Shown one piece after another: positions 37,306 to 49,428 of a DNA stretch of 64,000 nucleotides. Positions within the stretch are counted from its first letter, which is position 1, and the number at the start of each line of letters is the position of its first letter. The notes under the pieces were generated by a model that searched no databases, was not told the DNA's origin, and worked only from the letters and a program-made list of their open reading frames with translations. Origin of the DNA: Euryodendron excelsum (taxonomy: Eukaryota; Streptophyta; Magnoliopsida; Ericales; Pentaphylacaceae); assembly GCA_033060915.1 (NCBI GenBank), contig CM065378.1, positions 17,784,001 to 17,848,000 on the forward strand, read 5' to 3'. The translations under genes and the position numbers were made by a program.

Positions 37306-40300
37306 ACGAGAAGTGCCTCAGAAATTTGAAATACTAATTATTATACATTTTTTCTTCTTAAATTCTAATTAAATACTTATGAAATTATTCATGTAGATTT
37401 TTACTAAGTTTTTTAAATATCTCTACTAAATTTTTTAAAAGTCTCATTTAACTTTCGCGAATGTTTCCTAATAAGATTCTTATTAAAATTTTCAATTGTT
37501 TATCACTTATATATATATATATATATTTTGGTCGCATTTCCTACTTCTGTTTTTCCTAACATTTCTCGCTTCTGCTTTCTATTTTGATAACTATGTTTTT
37601 ATACCTCTTCTAGAAAAAAAAATAACAAAAACTTTATCAAAGTCTAAGAAATAAAATTCCTTCTCTAAATACTAATAGTATATACCATTTATTCTTCACT
37701 TGACTTATTCTTCTTGTCTAAATTCAAACATGGTATTCCATATGAGGCTTTTGCAACAATTTTAACCCATATATTATGTAAATTTTTTTATTTGTCATAG
37801 ATACTGCTAAAATTGTCTCCTACGGACTCTCTGGAGGAGTTTCAAAAAATAATATTTAGTGTAACAGTTATATCTTGTCATTTTTATTGCAAGCGCTGTA
37901 TCACCAACTAATGAAATTATGACATGTTGATAAAATGTTATTCTAGTCACCAGAGAGAAAAATGTTATTCTTTCAGAATTATTATACAGAATTTTACACT
38001 AGAATAATGTGGCAATGATAATTTTGTAATTAATATGTACCTTGATGGCTTTTTTATTATGAAGTGATAAGACCACAACTTAGACACATCATTCTGATAA
38101 TAAATTTTGTTGGAATTTTTTGTTATATGGTATTACTCCATCAGAAATAATCCGTGAGTTGAATCAATTTTTTCTTTCAGCATCCACTTACCTCACCATT
38201 GAATATTACATGCCCGATGATCAAGGCGATTTTATTTCGTAATTGGCCCTCATTGTTTATCATCCTGAAGCAAATTTTAGAAAACACTTTTAACAAATTG
38301 TGTCTCCTTGTATCTTGTCTAGCTTCCAGATGTGAACTGCAATAATTCTTGTCCTCATGAAATATACCTCACTTTCACTCAGGAAAAATGAACTAAAAAA
38401 ATTAAATATTAGTAAAAGTCATGAAGCAATTGACAAATAACAAGTAATTACCCGACAATTTCAGAAATCATTAATGAGAAGGAAAAAAAAAAGGAAATAT
38501 CCGACAATCAACAAACTGTCTTTTACTATTTGGAAACCGATTTAGAAGGTAGCATCGAAGACTCAGAATTTTAATAGTGACTAGTTGTTCCCATGCTGGA
38601 TAAAGGAGAGCAATTGGTGCGGTTAAATTGTCCGCTCATTAATACTAGGCCCCACACATATTGGTCAGGACAGTAGTTAGGTAGTATAAGTTTTTCTGTA
38701 GTAATTATTGTCAAATTTTGTCATGTAACATTTTCTTTTTTAAAAGTTTTGCTATTTTATCACAAATTCAAGTTTAATTTAATAAGAATAACTACTTAAA
38801 ATTCAATACTACGTACTTAAGTACTACACCTTTTTTTTCCATCAGGTGATACATACACAGTGATGGGCCTAGAATTTTTGCTCAAAGGATGCCAAGATGA
38901 AATTTACTGAATATTGAAGGGACTACTAAGACACTATATTTCATCATAAATACCAAAGAAATTATATGCGTAAATACCAATTTCGAAAGCTTCCAATGGT
39001 ATCCCTTTCTTCATTGTTCAATCAGAATTCTCTAAGAAACTGATGGAGTCATTGAAATTGTATTTGGATATATTGTCATGAACAACTAATATTTTTTTTG
39101 TTAAATAATAATGAGAAAACTAGTTAATTAGTGTAATATGTGGAATATATCAATAATAATCAAAAGTGCATCTTTCGTGGATTAAGGCCTCCTTTCCTTT
39201 TGGAAGAACACCGAAAAGGAAGAGGCAATTTGTTTAGTCCCTAATTTAGTTTTAATTAAACCAGGGAATGAAACTTTGAGGCTTTTGCTCATTAAGTAAT
39301 TCATCTGGCCCCTGGAGGGATATAATTAATACCTTCCACAAGCAGCACTTTACATAGATAGATTACTATTTGAGATGCCTTCTCACAACCCACAACTTGT
39401 ATGCTCTCTCCCTCTCTACTCTTTCTTAATCATTAGTAGACTAAAGCCCATCTTTAGAATAACCACATTACATGAGCTATCTTCCGTCATAATAATCCTT
39501 TTGCTTCCTTTACTTATGATTACCCATAAAATAAAATATATTAAAAAAAGAGAGAATTGAATGTTGGTTCAAAAACAAAAAAGAAGCTGGCTTATAAGCC
39601 AATCCAAATGGCTACTAATCAATATGATAGGTCAAGAATTGGATTGATTATAGTTAACATGGTCTAATCACTCCATTGATCATGTTGATAATCTACTTAT
39701 ATTGTTATACAAAATTTGACAATATTGTCACTAGGAAAAGATGAAACTTGTTTCAAAACCTCCCTCCTTGGTTAGGGTTCTTAGACATGGCCTCTCTATG
39801 TCAGTTCATATATTGGAACGTAGGGTACAAATAAGAGAAACCGTGATTTGATTTTTATAATTTTATGACAAGTATTATGACTTAATCTAGTCTACTAGAA
39901 ACAAGATTAAGGGCTATGTGTGCAATAATTGTAACAATTAAACTATAAACTAATGCAGATGGAATTCATCTTTGTACAAATATATGACATTTTAGCAGTG
40001 TAAAATGAGGTTTGTCACGTCCGCGCACATAAACAAAGTGTTTCAATAATTACCTTTAATTGTGTGGATAAGCATCCTACTATTAGGTTCTTAAACCTTT
40101 TATAAGCCTTTTAAATAAAGAACATGGACATGAATAAGGACAACCCAATCACGGATAGGTTTAGTGTATGTTTGTCTGTCCCTGTGCACAATTAGGCAAT
40201 GAGGTAGATTTGTTATGCATAGCTTTATCAGTCGACACCTGTTTAATTAATTACTATATTTGATTATGAATTTGTGCTGTGTGCTAACGGTTGATGCTCA

Positions 40301-41014
40301 CTTTGGCCCTTGCTCCCTTTCAAGAGCTAATTAATATTCTTGGCCTACATGATTCAAACCTGTAATACAGAGGGTGGGTGGAAGAAGGTAACTTCTTGGT
40401 GGACTTTGGTAATCAAAGCAGGAATTAAACTGGAAATTCTTTAGAATTTATCACTAGTACTCTCATAAGGTAAAAGGTGACGTCTAGCGGCCATAAAAAT
40501 GAAAGTAAACGTTAGAAAATACATGTATTGTCTAATTGTATAAAGTATGACACGTATATTTTTTTTTCATAATTTTTAAAACTTTGTACAACCAAACAAT
40601 ACATGTTTAACATGTGTCCTAAGAGTACATGTTAACAAGACCCATTTTATAATATTTTTGCTCTTGACTATGAGATTATACATGGTAGAATTCAATCAAC
40701 TCCATTTGGTTGGAGACTAACAACCAGGCCAATTGACTATATTGGATCATCTGGTGATAGAAAGAAAGGGAATGACTGGTCCCATCCATAGGTCATGGGA
40801 CAAAAACTCCTTTTGATCTACCCTATAGTCACCAAGGGAACATGCCATGGATCCCTCCACCAACCCCTGAAATAGAGGATGCTTTTGCTTTTTAAGCCCA
40901 AAAAACAATGCCTATTAGTGATTAGTGATGTGATTAGAAATGTTTGAAGGGGATGTTTTTTTTACTTTTTACTGCAATTCTTGTTTAATGTAATCAGGAA
41001 TGGTGTGTGTGTGT

Positions 41015-41061
<47 letters not shown>

Positions 41062-43140
41062 GATTGGTAGGACTAATGATTTGAATGCACACCCCCATGT
41101 GGAGACCAATTTGGCTGGTGTTCCTTGGCTGCCTTAGCCAGCACAAATGAGAGACCCTACAAATGGAGGATCACCCAATCTCCTTCCTCCCTTTCTTCCC
41201 AACAAGGTTTTAGTATTAATGATGTGGGGGTACCCCACAAAGCTATTCTAATGAAAGCAATTGAGTTTAGTACATATTGGGTTGGAATCCATGTGAAGAC
41301 AATGATGGGCTAAGCGCAATTTTTAAGTTTGTGAGTGGAGTCTTAACCTTCAAATTGCTTCCATATAAGCAAGTGTTATTATAGTTTACATCAATATTGA
41401 TAAAGGGTGGCTGAGTGGGATTCTGGTCCCCGTATGCAATACAAGCCATGCCCGTCTTTTTTGACCTAGATCATTGGGACTTTCCCAACCGTTTGATCTA
41501 GAAAATAGGATTTATTAATTAGCTGCCTATGGATGAGTTCCCAGTTCATTAAACCTCCGAGATCCACTGGACAATCCTCCTCATTTATTTCTCTGAAAGG
41601 GACACAAATTTCATGTAGAAAGTTACAATCAGATGGATACAAATTCATTTCAGTTCTCATCTCTTTCACTTGTCATGACATGAATTTAGTCCATTAACAT
41701 GGCGCAAAAAGTCAAGAAAGCATTTGAACTGGTGGATGTAGCAAATGAGTTTCCTTCGAGGCCTGTGAAACCCAAGTTGCATACATTTTCAGTTCTGTTA
41801 GTCCTCGACTCCCAAAAAAAAAATTTTGAGTGCCAAATTTAGTCATGGGTCCTAGTTTCTCTCTCTCCCTCTCTCTCTCTCTCTCGTTTGAGGTGTTAGA
41901 AGAGGATAATTACAATTGTATCAACTCCAGGCCTGTGGAATGTAACCCAGTTGGGGCTTGGGTAGGAGTCTCATTCAAAGATACTTAATGGTGGATGTTA
42001 GATAGGAGATTAATTGTATTGTGGCCGATACAGAGTCGAGACCAGGTTTATGAACCGGTCCTTTGGTGCCCCCGCCAAGCTAATAGGTGTGCTCATTGAT
42101 TGGCGGCTCAAGCTTTGAAGCGTTCAATTGTTCATCCTTTGTTGGTGAGAGGCGGCTTGATTTAGCTTCAGAGGGATGTTCTAGATTAGTTCTCTGCTAT
42201 TGTATTTGTTTTCCTTTTCGAAAAAAAAAAAAACCCCAGAAAGATTCCTAGTTTAACTGTCTAATTTAATAAACAGTGAAGATGACAGGATGGGTCAAAC
42301 TGAATAAATTCTCTGATGAAGTCAAAAAACCACATTACTAGTCTCTAATTGGTTGATTGGAAGTTGGAACCCTTTGGCTAATCAGTTTAGCGTGTAAGTT
42401 ATAGGTCAATAGCGCACCAGATTTGAACGAGGATAGAGTAGACTCTGGTCTTCTTGCTGTGAGCATGGTAATTATGTGTTTCCATGGTTGGACAAGACCG
42501 TTTCCACTTAGTATAGTATAGAAGTTGAAGCTGCACTAACCATTGTATGTACCAGCAATACTCCAATTAATTAGTTGAAAATTAAATTCTAGGCAAACCA
42601 AATCACCTAATCTATATATGTTGTCGACTTGTCATGAGGTATGGTACAGAGCTGATTGTTTGATGTTCTAAGGTGTGTGTACGAGCCGAGTTAAATCTGT
42701 CTATGCCAAATCTAGAACCAAATCGCCCATTTTATTATACTGACAGGATTCCACTGCCTAGACTACGACTAAAGACTTGCTTGGGGAAAATTAGCTTCCC
42801 CAATCTACTCCAAAGACTACTACTAGGTCCTGAGGTTCAAAGCTTTTGCTCACCTATCAACATAATGAAGGATAGAACATAATTAGCTGTTGAACCATAT
42901 AATGCACGAAAAGTTTGAGAACTATGTGGTCAAATTGGGGTGGATGGCATTAGAAGAGAAAGTAATAGGTTTTAATATGAGGCATATGATTTTACTTGAA
43001 CACATCAAATTTAGAGATACATAAGCTGTAAAGACAATCATTCCTAGACGCTTGGAATTAAGTAGCAACAAACCTTTTATAGAAGTCTCTGCATTTTGTA
43101 AAATGGTCGAAAATTAGATGGAAGCACACCAGGGATACTT

Positions 43141-43175
<35 letters not shown>

Positions 43176-44244
43176 GTAATATTCGTAACGAAAGAAGGGG
43201 GACAATATATAGCACTATTAGAGTCTTGTACATGAGACTGAATAAAAAAATAGAATAGGAAAGTACAAAATCAGGAAACCAAAACACTACAGAGAATATA
43301 CACCAAATCTAATATATCCAACAACAATGAAGTTCACGATGCTAGAGCTTCAATGGGTCTTAAATTTGTGGCGATATAGAACAAATGAAGGATCTAAAAG
43401 CAGCAAGGGTCTAGCCAAGCGATGACCTTTTACTTTTGTTAATTTATAGCACAAACTTAAAAAAGAGACATATTGGAGTAACTAAAGCTTTCTATATATG
43501 TCAACATCTATCCATGTGCATGGTGTTCATGATCCACCAGCCAGTACAGGACTCAGCCTTGAGATTAGTGGGTTCACAAACTTTAATGTTGGCATAAATT
43601 AAAGCTATGATTAGTTTAATCTAGGGCTAACAATCTGTACAGGTAGAACCTTGAGTTGGAGCAACTTTACTCATAGACAGATAAGCAAATTTCTTCAAGC
43701 TCCTTTGTTCATGAACTTTCATGGCTGGCAAGTTTCAGTGGTTGGGCTAGCGAAAGTGATGATTTATCATTAGAGACCTAAACTCTGAAAAATTATACTT
43801 CCCTGTTTGTCATTTTGTTTTTCAGAGACCGGCTTAATAGAGGTTGACATAGGGGATGACGATGACCAAACCATGGCCCTGCATTTTTAATGAAAAAGCT
43901 TATAGTAAAGGTTAGTGATTTATCATTCTAAGCAAATGGAAGAACTATTCATAGAGTTCTAAGATTAATCTGCTCAATGTTGGATGATCAACATGCGTCC
44001 AAACGAAGATGGCTGAAAGATTAATCTGCTCAAAAGATTGTTACAAACTTTTTCTGTGTTGTCTTGAATCACCGATTTTTCTTTTCTTTCTTTTTTATCT
44101 GGGTTGTCTCAATGAAAGTTCCTAAGAAGTCATCAGCCAATGCCAGAGAAGTCTACGCATTCCTTAGTCCATTTAAAACAAGAAACATAAGGGCATGGTG
44201 AAAACTGATAAGTGATTGCAAGACAGTGAAGACAAAGGATAGAT
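37306..44244. other. Long non-coding spacer between the ARF gene and the KAS I locus
   Basis: No reading frame with a recognisable product in about 7 kb. It includes a GT/GA microsatellite (41003-41058), a GA run (about 43143-43172) and a CT run (about 41868-41885). A segment at about 42000-42236 ends in a run of about 13 A (42223-42235), like a retroposed 3' tail. The short ORFs are scattered and unsupported. Confidence 0.75.
41003..41058. repeat. Compound (GT)n(GA)n microsatellite
   Basis: GTGTGTGTGTGTG at about 41003-41015 is followed by uninterrupted GA repeats to 41058. Confidence 0.97.
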
Positions 44245-45345
44245 GAAGAAAATGGAAAGACAATTTTATTCCGTGATAGCTTGTGAATCAGATCTCCTCA
44301 AAATAGTTAATGGGTTGGAAGCAAAATGGTGAAAGAAGCTACATCCATATCACCATTCACTACAGCATAAATGGTTCGGATGCTCAAATTCTCTTTATTA
44401 TGGTTCGGACAATTACATGATTCCAAAATCAACTTTTCCTACGGGAAAAAAGGTGATGAGGAGAGAAGCTACTTCGATTAAGCTTCATTTAGGGCCTGAA
44501 GGGAGTGAAAGCAACCACAGAATTATGCCCACCAAAGCCAATTGAGTTGGAGATAGCTGCATGCAAAATAGGAAAATTTGATTAGAGAATGTTGGGATGG
44601 ATGTATTAAAATTTTTTCCCAGGATAAGCAAAAAAAACACCAAACAAAAGCATGTATAGTTTGTTGTTTGTCTTGCATATTCTGGGCACATGGAATTAAT
44701 CAAGGTTTCTTGGTTTAGTTCAATCATTGAACCCAAATATGTATTAAGCAATTTGCTTTTGAAGTAACATTATTTCAGAAAGGGTGAGGGACTAAAAACA
44801 CATACCGACATTGACTTGATGCTTTGTCTTCACGTTTGGAACGGTGTCGATTGTGACCTCGGGCTCCAAGTTCTACCAATATGAAGAAAGAAACATATGG
44901 GCATGAAATATATGCAATATAAAAACAATTGAAAAAAATCTAGCAAAATGTAGCATCATCGGAAAAATTACGTATTGGTTAATGGTTGGATGCAGCTAGC
45001 CCGTGGTGATTGCTTTTATGGTTGCAACGGCTTCCAATCCACCAGCAACTCCAAGCCCATGGCCAATTATTGACTGAAAAAACAATGAAATGAGATACTC
45101 AAATCTAGTCATCAGTCAGTTCTAATGTTGTATGATTGTGCAGATAGAACATGCGAATGACATTCATTCAGGTTTCTTGCCTTGGTCGCATTCATCTTCA
45201 TCTCAGATGTGTCCTTAAAAGACCTTTTGATGGCATTAACCTCTGCCAGATCCCCAGCTCGGGTTGACGTTGCGTGAGCATTCACATAGTTTACCTGTAA
45301 TTTTTTTTACGACTTTGAGAATATTTGCATCAGAATATATGTATG
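44245..45345. repeat. Left copy of a 1.1-kb direct repeat carrying the KAS I 3' end
   Basis: It aligns with 52860-53930 in the same orientation, from gacaattttattcc through the last four KAS I exons and into the preceding intron. Introns match as well as exons, so it is a genomic duplication, not a processed copy. Confidence 0.9.
44489..45294 (-). pseudogene. KASI: Partial KAS I pseudogene, last four exons only
   Basis: Minus-strand exons at 45294-45181 (NAHATST, catalytic His), 45073-44972 (IIGHGLGVAGG, second catalytic His), 44872-44806 and 44556-44489. The last ends ...VVAFTPFRP and TAA, the normal end of plastid KAS I. There is a TAG at 44996-44998 where the fuller copy has Trp (TTSW). 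Everything upstream of these exons is missing: the LINE fragment lies about 85 bp beyond. Upstream catalytic Cys domain and transit peptide are absent, so no enzyme can be made. The junction after the NAHATST exon uses a GC donor (AAG|GCAAG), as in the other copy. Confidence 0.88.
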
Positions 45346-45379
45346 ACTAATTACAATCACATAGTTTATGATCAACTTT

Positions 45380-45470
45380 TATATTTCCATTGTCCGGTTT
45401 TCAGTTATGGTTAATGGAACTCCGACTGGTTTCTTTGGCAAGGGGTTAAGACAAGGGGATCCTTTATCTC
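45380..45470 (+). mobile_element. LINE reverse transcriptase fragment, left part
   Basis: Plus-strand translation gives [13 protein letters not shown] followed by GLRQGDPLS, the conserved segment of plant L1-type non-LTR retrotransposon RT. The frame is broken at 45471 by the Copia LTR and resumes at 52512. 45466-45470 (atctc) is the Copia target duplication. Confidence 0.88.
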
Positions 45471-45748
45471 TGTTAATGTGAACCCAGTTTCACCATCTTT
45501 CAACTTTTCAAGCTTGCATCGTCGAACCCCAAACATCCATTGTCAAAGTCTTCACCTGCCAATTGATTTTGTCAAATATGTATTAGCCATTGTCAAGGCA
45601 AAGCCTTGATCAATGGCTGATTTGTTCCCCTCTCCCGCTCTATAAATTCCTCATTATAATTTGTAAATGATCATCTTGTACAAACGAAATATAACAAATT
45701 ATATATTTCTCTTTCTTCTCTCTCTCGGTTTTTTTATCATTTGTAATA
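45471..45748 (+). repeat. 5' LTR of the Copia element
   Basis: Starts TGTTAATGTG and ends TTTGTAATA. The TATAAAT box is at about 45642. Directly followed by the PBS. Confidence 0.95.
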
Positions 45749-45760
45749 TGGTATTAGAGC
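45749..45760 (+). other. Primer binding site of the Copia element
   Basis: TGGTATTAGAGC, one base different from the usual initiator-Met tRNA complement TGGTATCAGAGC, immediately next to the 5' LTR. Confidence 0.85.
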
Positions 45761-46369
45761 TGAAGATCTAGTGATATTTTTTTGTTCTCTCCCGCTGCTC
45801 TGATTTATCAGAGCCGAAGCTTTTCTGTATTTCTCCATTTTCTGAGTTTCGACCAACAAAAACCAATCTGAAAATCAAATTTGATCACACGATTGGATTC
45901 GTCTCCACGATTCGAGCCCAGTCAAAGAAAAATCATCACCAGAAACCACCGCACGTGCTCCCACGCGCCGTCGAAAGTTTTGAGCATAAGATCCACGTGC
46001 AGCCCTCTTGCCACACTCCCTCACGCGCCGCCGCTCCGAGCCCACGTGCCCTCACGCACTATTCCACGCGCGCGCCTCAGCGCTGACGCCACCTGACGTC
46101 AGCCCTAGCCGTCTAGCTGCCAGTCTAGGTCTGTTTTCGGTCCACCTGAACCAGTTCAGACCGAATTTATCTTATTTTTGGCCTGTTCGGGCTCTAATTT
46201 ACTCTTTTTTGACCGGCTCAAACCGGTTCCTACTTATTTTGGGCCTTTTGAATCCGATTCTACCCTCAGTTTGGCCTAATTCAGCTCCGTTACTACTGTT
46301 TCTTCCCATTCCAAGCATTTTCCCTATTGATATTCTCCATTTAATTATGTTATCCCACGTCACAGCATT

Positions 46370-47480
46370 ATGGAGCGTTTTGAAATATCTAGACCTATTG
46401 TTGTCACTTTAGAAGGTCCTAATTATGTTCCCTGGTCTCAAGCCATGTCCAGTTTTCTCAAAGGCAGAAAACTTTGGCGTTACATCACTAGCGATATTCA
46501 AGTTGCTATCAAAAGTGACACTGAACAGTTTGCAGAATACATTGACCAACTTGAGGATTGGGACAGTAAGAATCATCGATCATCACCTGGTTCCGCAACA
46601 CGTCCATTCCTTTCATAAGCCTTCAGTTTGGACGCTTCAACACTGCTTCCTACATCTGGGCTTTTCTAGCCCACCGCTACACTACTACAGATCTTGCTCA
46701 TCAATACCAACTTTTGAGCTCTCTGCATCATCTGAAACAGGCATCTGGCCAGTCTATCAATACCTTCCTGTCTCAAATGTATATTCTATGGGATCAATTT
46801 ACTCTATCTGAACCAACTTGGATCTGCCCTGATGATGCTGCTCAGTTTACTCGCTACCGCGATCAACAGCGCCTGATTATGTTTCTTATGGCTCTCACTG
46901 ATGTCTTTGAATCTGTTCGAGCCTCTCTTCTGCATCGCTCCCATCTTCCTTCCTTGGAATAGGCTATTTCTGAGCTCCTTTCCGAGGAGATTCGTCTCGG
47001 TCTCATCCAATCTCCACCTACAGACACAGTTCTTGCTACCTCTAGCTCTCACTCTGGAGGTTTTTCAGGTAATTCTCAAGGTTTGTCCACTTCTGGTGGT
47101 TCTAGTGGTTCTCGTAACTCTTCTGCTCTATCTTTCAATCCTTCGTCTCGTAACAATAAATGTACATTCTGCCATGCTACTAATCATCGTCTACTTACCT
47201 GTCCCATTCGGATTTGTCAACACTGTCATCGGTGTGGCCCTGGTCACTATCGTAATGACTGTCCTAAGAATCCTCACAGTCGAGACTTTCGCCCTAAATC
47301 TGCTGCTGCCACTACTACAAATTCTGATGTTCCCACACCTTCCTCTATGATCAGTGTCAAAGATCTCTATGCACTTCTTCAGCAGTTCATGACTACCTCT
47401 GGTAATCCACCCCTTACTACTCTGTCTGCCACTTCAGGATCCGAAGACGGGCCAGACACTTGGGATAGGTCGTAAATGTG
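46370..47480 (+). pseudogene. Copia gag remnant
   Basis: It starts MERFEISRPIVVTLEGPNYV and continues with the LTR-Copia gag pattern (YVPWSQAMSSFLKGRKLW). A frameshift lies at about 46560-46620. The frame with LLSSLHHLKQASGQSINTFL follows, with a TAG at 46960-46962. Near the C-terminus are two zinc knuckles, CTFCHATNHRLLTC and CHRCGPGHYRNDC. Soon after, the sequence jumps to the segment that normally precedes integrase (TGQTLGIGRKCGQLFQL), so the protease with its DSG motif has been deleted. Structural role in the parent family: capsid assembly around element RNA. Confidence 0.88.
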
Positions 47481-47886
47481 TGACACGGCTTTTTCTCAAT
47501 TCAACTCCGTACCTCCAATCTCCACATACAATAAGCGTATCACCAATTCAAAACTTGAACACACTAGCCTAGCTCCACTAAATACTCCCAAAGAGGGATA
47601 ATTTCCTAACAAAAATGCAATGCAATTATACTATATCAAACAAAAGAAACTAGAGAAAAGAAGAAATAAATAAAAAAATAATCCTAAAATAAATAAAACA
47701 CCTTAAGGGAAAAAAAAAGAGTGTACCGGGGCTCGAAACCCGTAGATGCTTCCCTCGGGGGTGGTGATGAAATCCATCCTTTTTGTGTGTTTTTTTTTTT
47801 TTTTTCTTTTGCTTGCTCTTCTTTTTTTTTTTCAATTTTCTTCCGCAATCCTTAGCTTTCGTCCGGTGTAGCTTTTGCCTATGAAT

Positions 47887-47904
47887 TCCCCAGCAACAGC
47901 GCCA
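47887..47904 (-). other. Putative Asp-tRNA primer binding site
   Basis: The minus strand reads TGGCGCTGTTGCTGGGGA. The complement of the plant tRNA-Asp 3' end is TGGCGCCGTTGCCGGGGA, two differences. It lies just inside the LTR-like stretch, as expected. Confidence 0.7.
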
Positions 47905-48959
47905 AAACTTGACACGCCTCCAGATGTGCTTCAACTGGAGCCACTCCACAAGAGTACGGAGGTCGCGCTTATAGTAAAAACCGGAGGATCTGGTGTCGTT
48001 CTCTCCCAAGGAAATTCTGCAAATATAGCAACAAAGCTCAACTAGCACGGACACTTATCTTAATGGATTACAAATGAAAATTCTTGTCTTTTCCTAACAT
48101 AAAAGAGACCGAAAATATGTGGGTTTTAAGATGATGGTGGTTTAATGCTTCATGCGATAATTTAATGACTAATGAAGACAATAAAATCTAGTTTTATGTA
48201 ATTTAGAAGAAAAGTTTGGACATGATTGTTTTGATCCACCAATTCACAAAAAGGGTTTCTAATGAGAGGTTTATAACTCAAATCAAGAATCACACCTTGG
48301 ATTATAGATTCGAAAAGTGTCGACTATAAAAGTATGGGTTTTTGTTTGATTGAGCATAAAGAGGGAATCTATGATTGGCACCCTAGAATCAAACCTTAGA
48401 CATGTGCAATACCTATACCAAACATTGATTTGTGCATAAATATTGCCAAAGGGTTATGAATATAAGTTTTTCTAATGAATCTCATGCTAAATCAAATGAA
48501 ACCATATAATTTTGAGGATATGACTTTGAAGTTCATACAACCCATTTTCAACCCTTTGAAGATCCTTGGTGGATCTTCACAACCACATCCAAGGGGTATT
48601 TAGCTATTAGAATCCATGTCAAAGAGCATAAAAGAAGACAAATCTACCATTAAACTATATAGAACTAGTGTTTGGTTACTAAGAAAGTGAGGGAAAGTGG
48701 CAAGAAAATGAAAGAAAATGGCTTGAAAGAGTAGAAAATCATTCACTTCATATATATATCAAGCATTCATTTACAATGATCCAAAAGCAATAAATGACAT
48801 TAAATACAAAGCATTAAAAGTAAATCTAACTAAAAACCTTACAAGATAACAAAAATTCCCTTTTTAGAGCTTCTTCACTGTCCAGTTTCTGCAGAAAATG
48901 ATCTAGAATACACTTTGTCCCGAATATACAGCTTTTATACTCTGTAGAAAAATAGAGTC

Positions 48960-49258
48960 TGTACACACCGATCGATCGGTAGGCGACCGATCAAACGACC
49001 GATCGACCAGCCGATCGAACGGCCCAGGCGATCGAACGCCCGATCGATCGCAAAACCGACCCCTCTGAAGTTTGCTTCTATATAGTCTGTTGAGGAAATT
49101 CCAACGTTACCAATCGAACGCCCGATCAATCGAAAAAACGCCCTCTCTGAAGTTTGCTGTAGAAGGTGGAACAGAGAATCACCAATTGATCGCATGATCA
49201 CCGATCGATCGGCCGATCGAACGTTCAGTGGACCGATCGATCGGGCGATCAATCGGTT
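48960..49258. repeat. CGATCG/GATCGATCG-rich palindromic repeats
   Basis: Dense clusters of CGATCG, GATCGATCG and one-base variants (CCGATCAA, CGAACG). They alternate with two copies of ctctgaagtttgct (about 49064 and 49147) within two imperfect units of roughly 85-110 bp. They lie inside the LTR-like stretch of the nested element. The minus-strand ORF over it (48935-49297, rich in IGRSIG and RSIG) is a by-product of the repeats. Confidence 0.9.
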
Positions 49259-49428
49259 ATCCCCACATTTGCCCATTTGCCTTAGTTTAAGCTCCAATTC
49301 CTAGAAGAAGTGCACAAAAAGAGTTTTAATGCATTTTAGGAGTTAAAATACTAAATTAACACTGAAATTCAACTAATCAACTAACAATTTAAGCCAAAAG
49401 ATTATTATTTCTAAGAGTAATCAATGTG

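Larger units (their letters stand above)
47481..49423 (-). mobile_element. Second LTR-type element nested in the Copia, reverse orientation
   Basis: Flanked by ATGTG (47476-47480 and 49424-49428). On the plus strand it starts TGACAC and ends TAATCA. Read on the minus strand, TGATTACTC starts a 1.5-kb LTR-like stretch that ends ...GTGTCA at 47910. Two bases on follows TTTTGGCGCTGTTGCTGGGGA; its last 18 bases (47887-47904) match an Asp-tRNA primer site. The remaining 0.4 kb holds no coding sequence and ends GTGTCA, but has no visible second LTR, so most of the element is deleted. Superfamily not assignable; Asp-tRNA priming is common in some Gypsy lineages. Confidence 0.72.

Noticed and set aside
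48960..49258. CRISPR-like array
   Set aside because: Irregular spacing, diverged palindromes and no uniform spacers; plant retrotransposon context.
48935..49297. 120-codon Arg/Ile/Gly-rich ORF
   Set aside because: Produced by translation of the GATCGATCG repeats in a non-coding LTR-like region.
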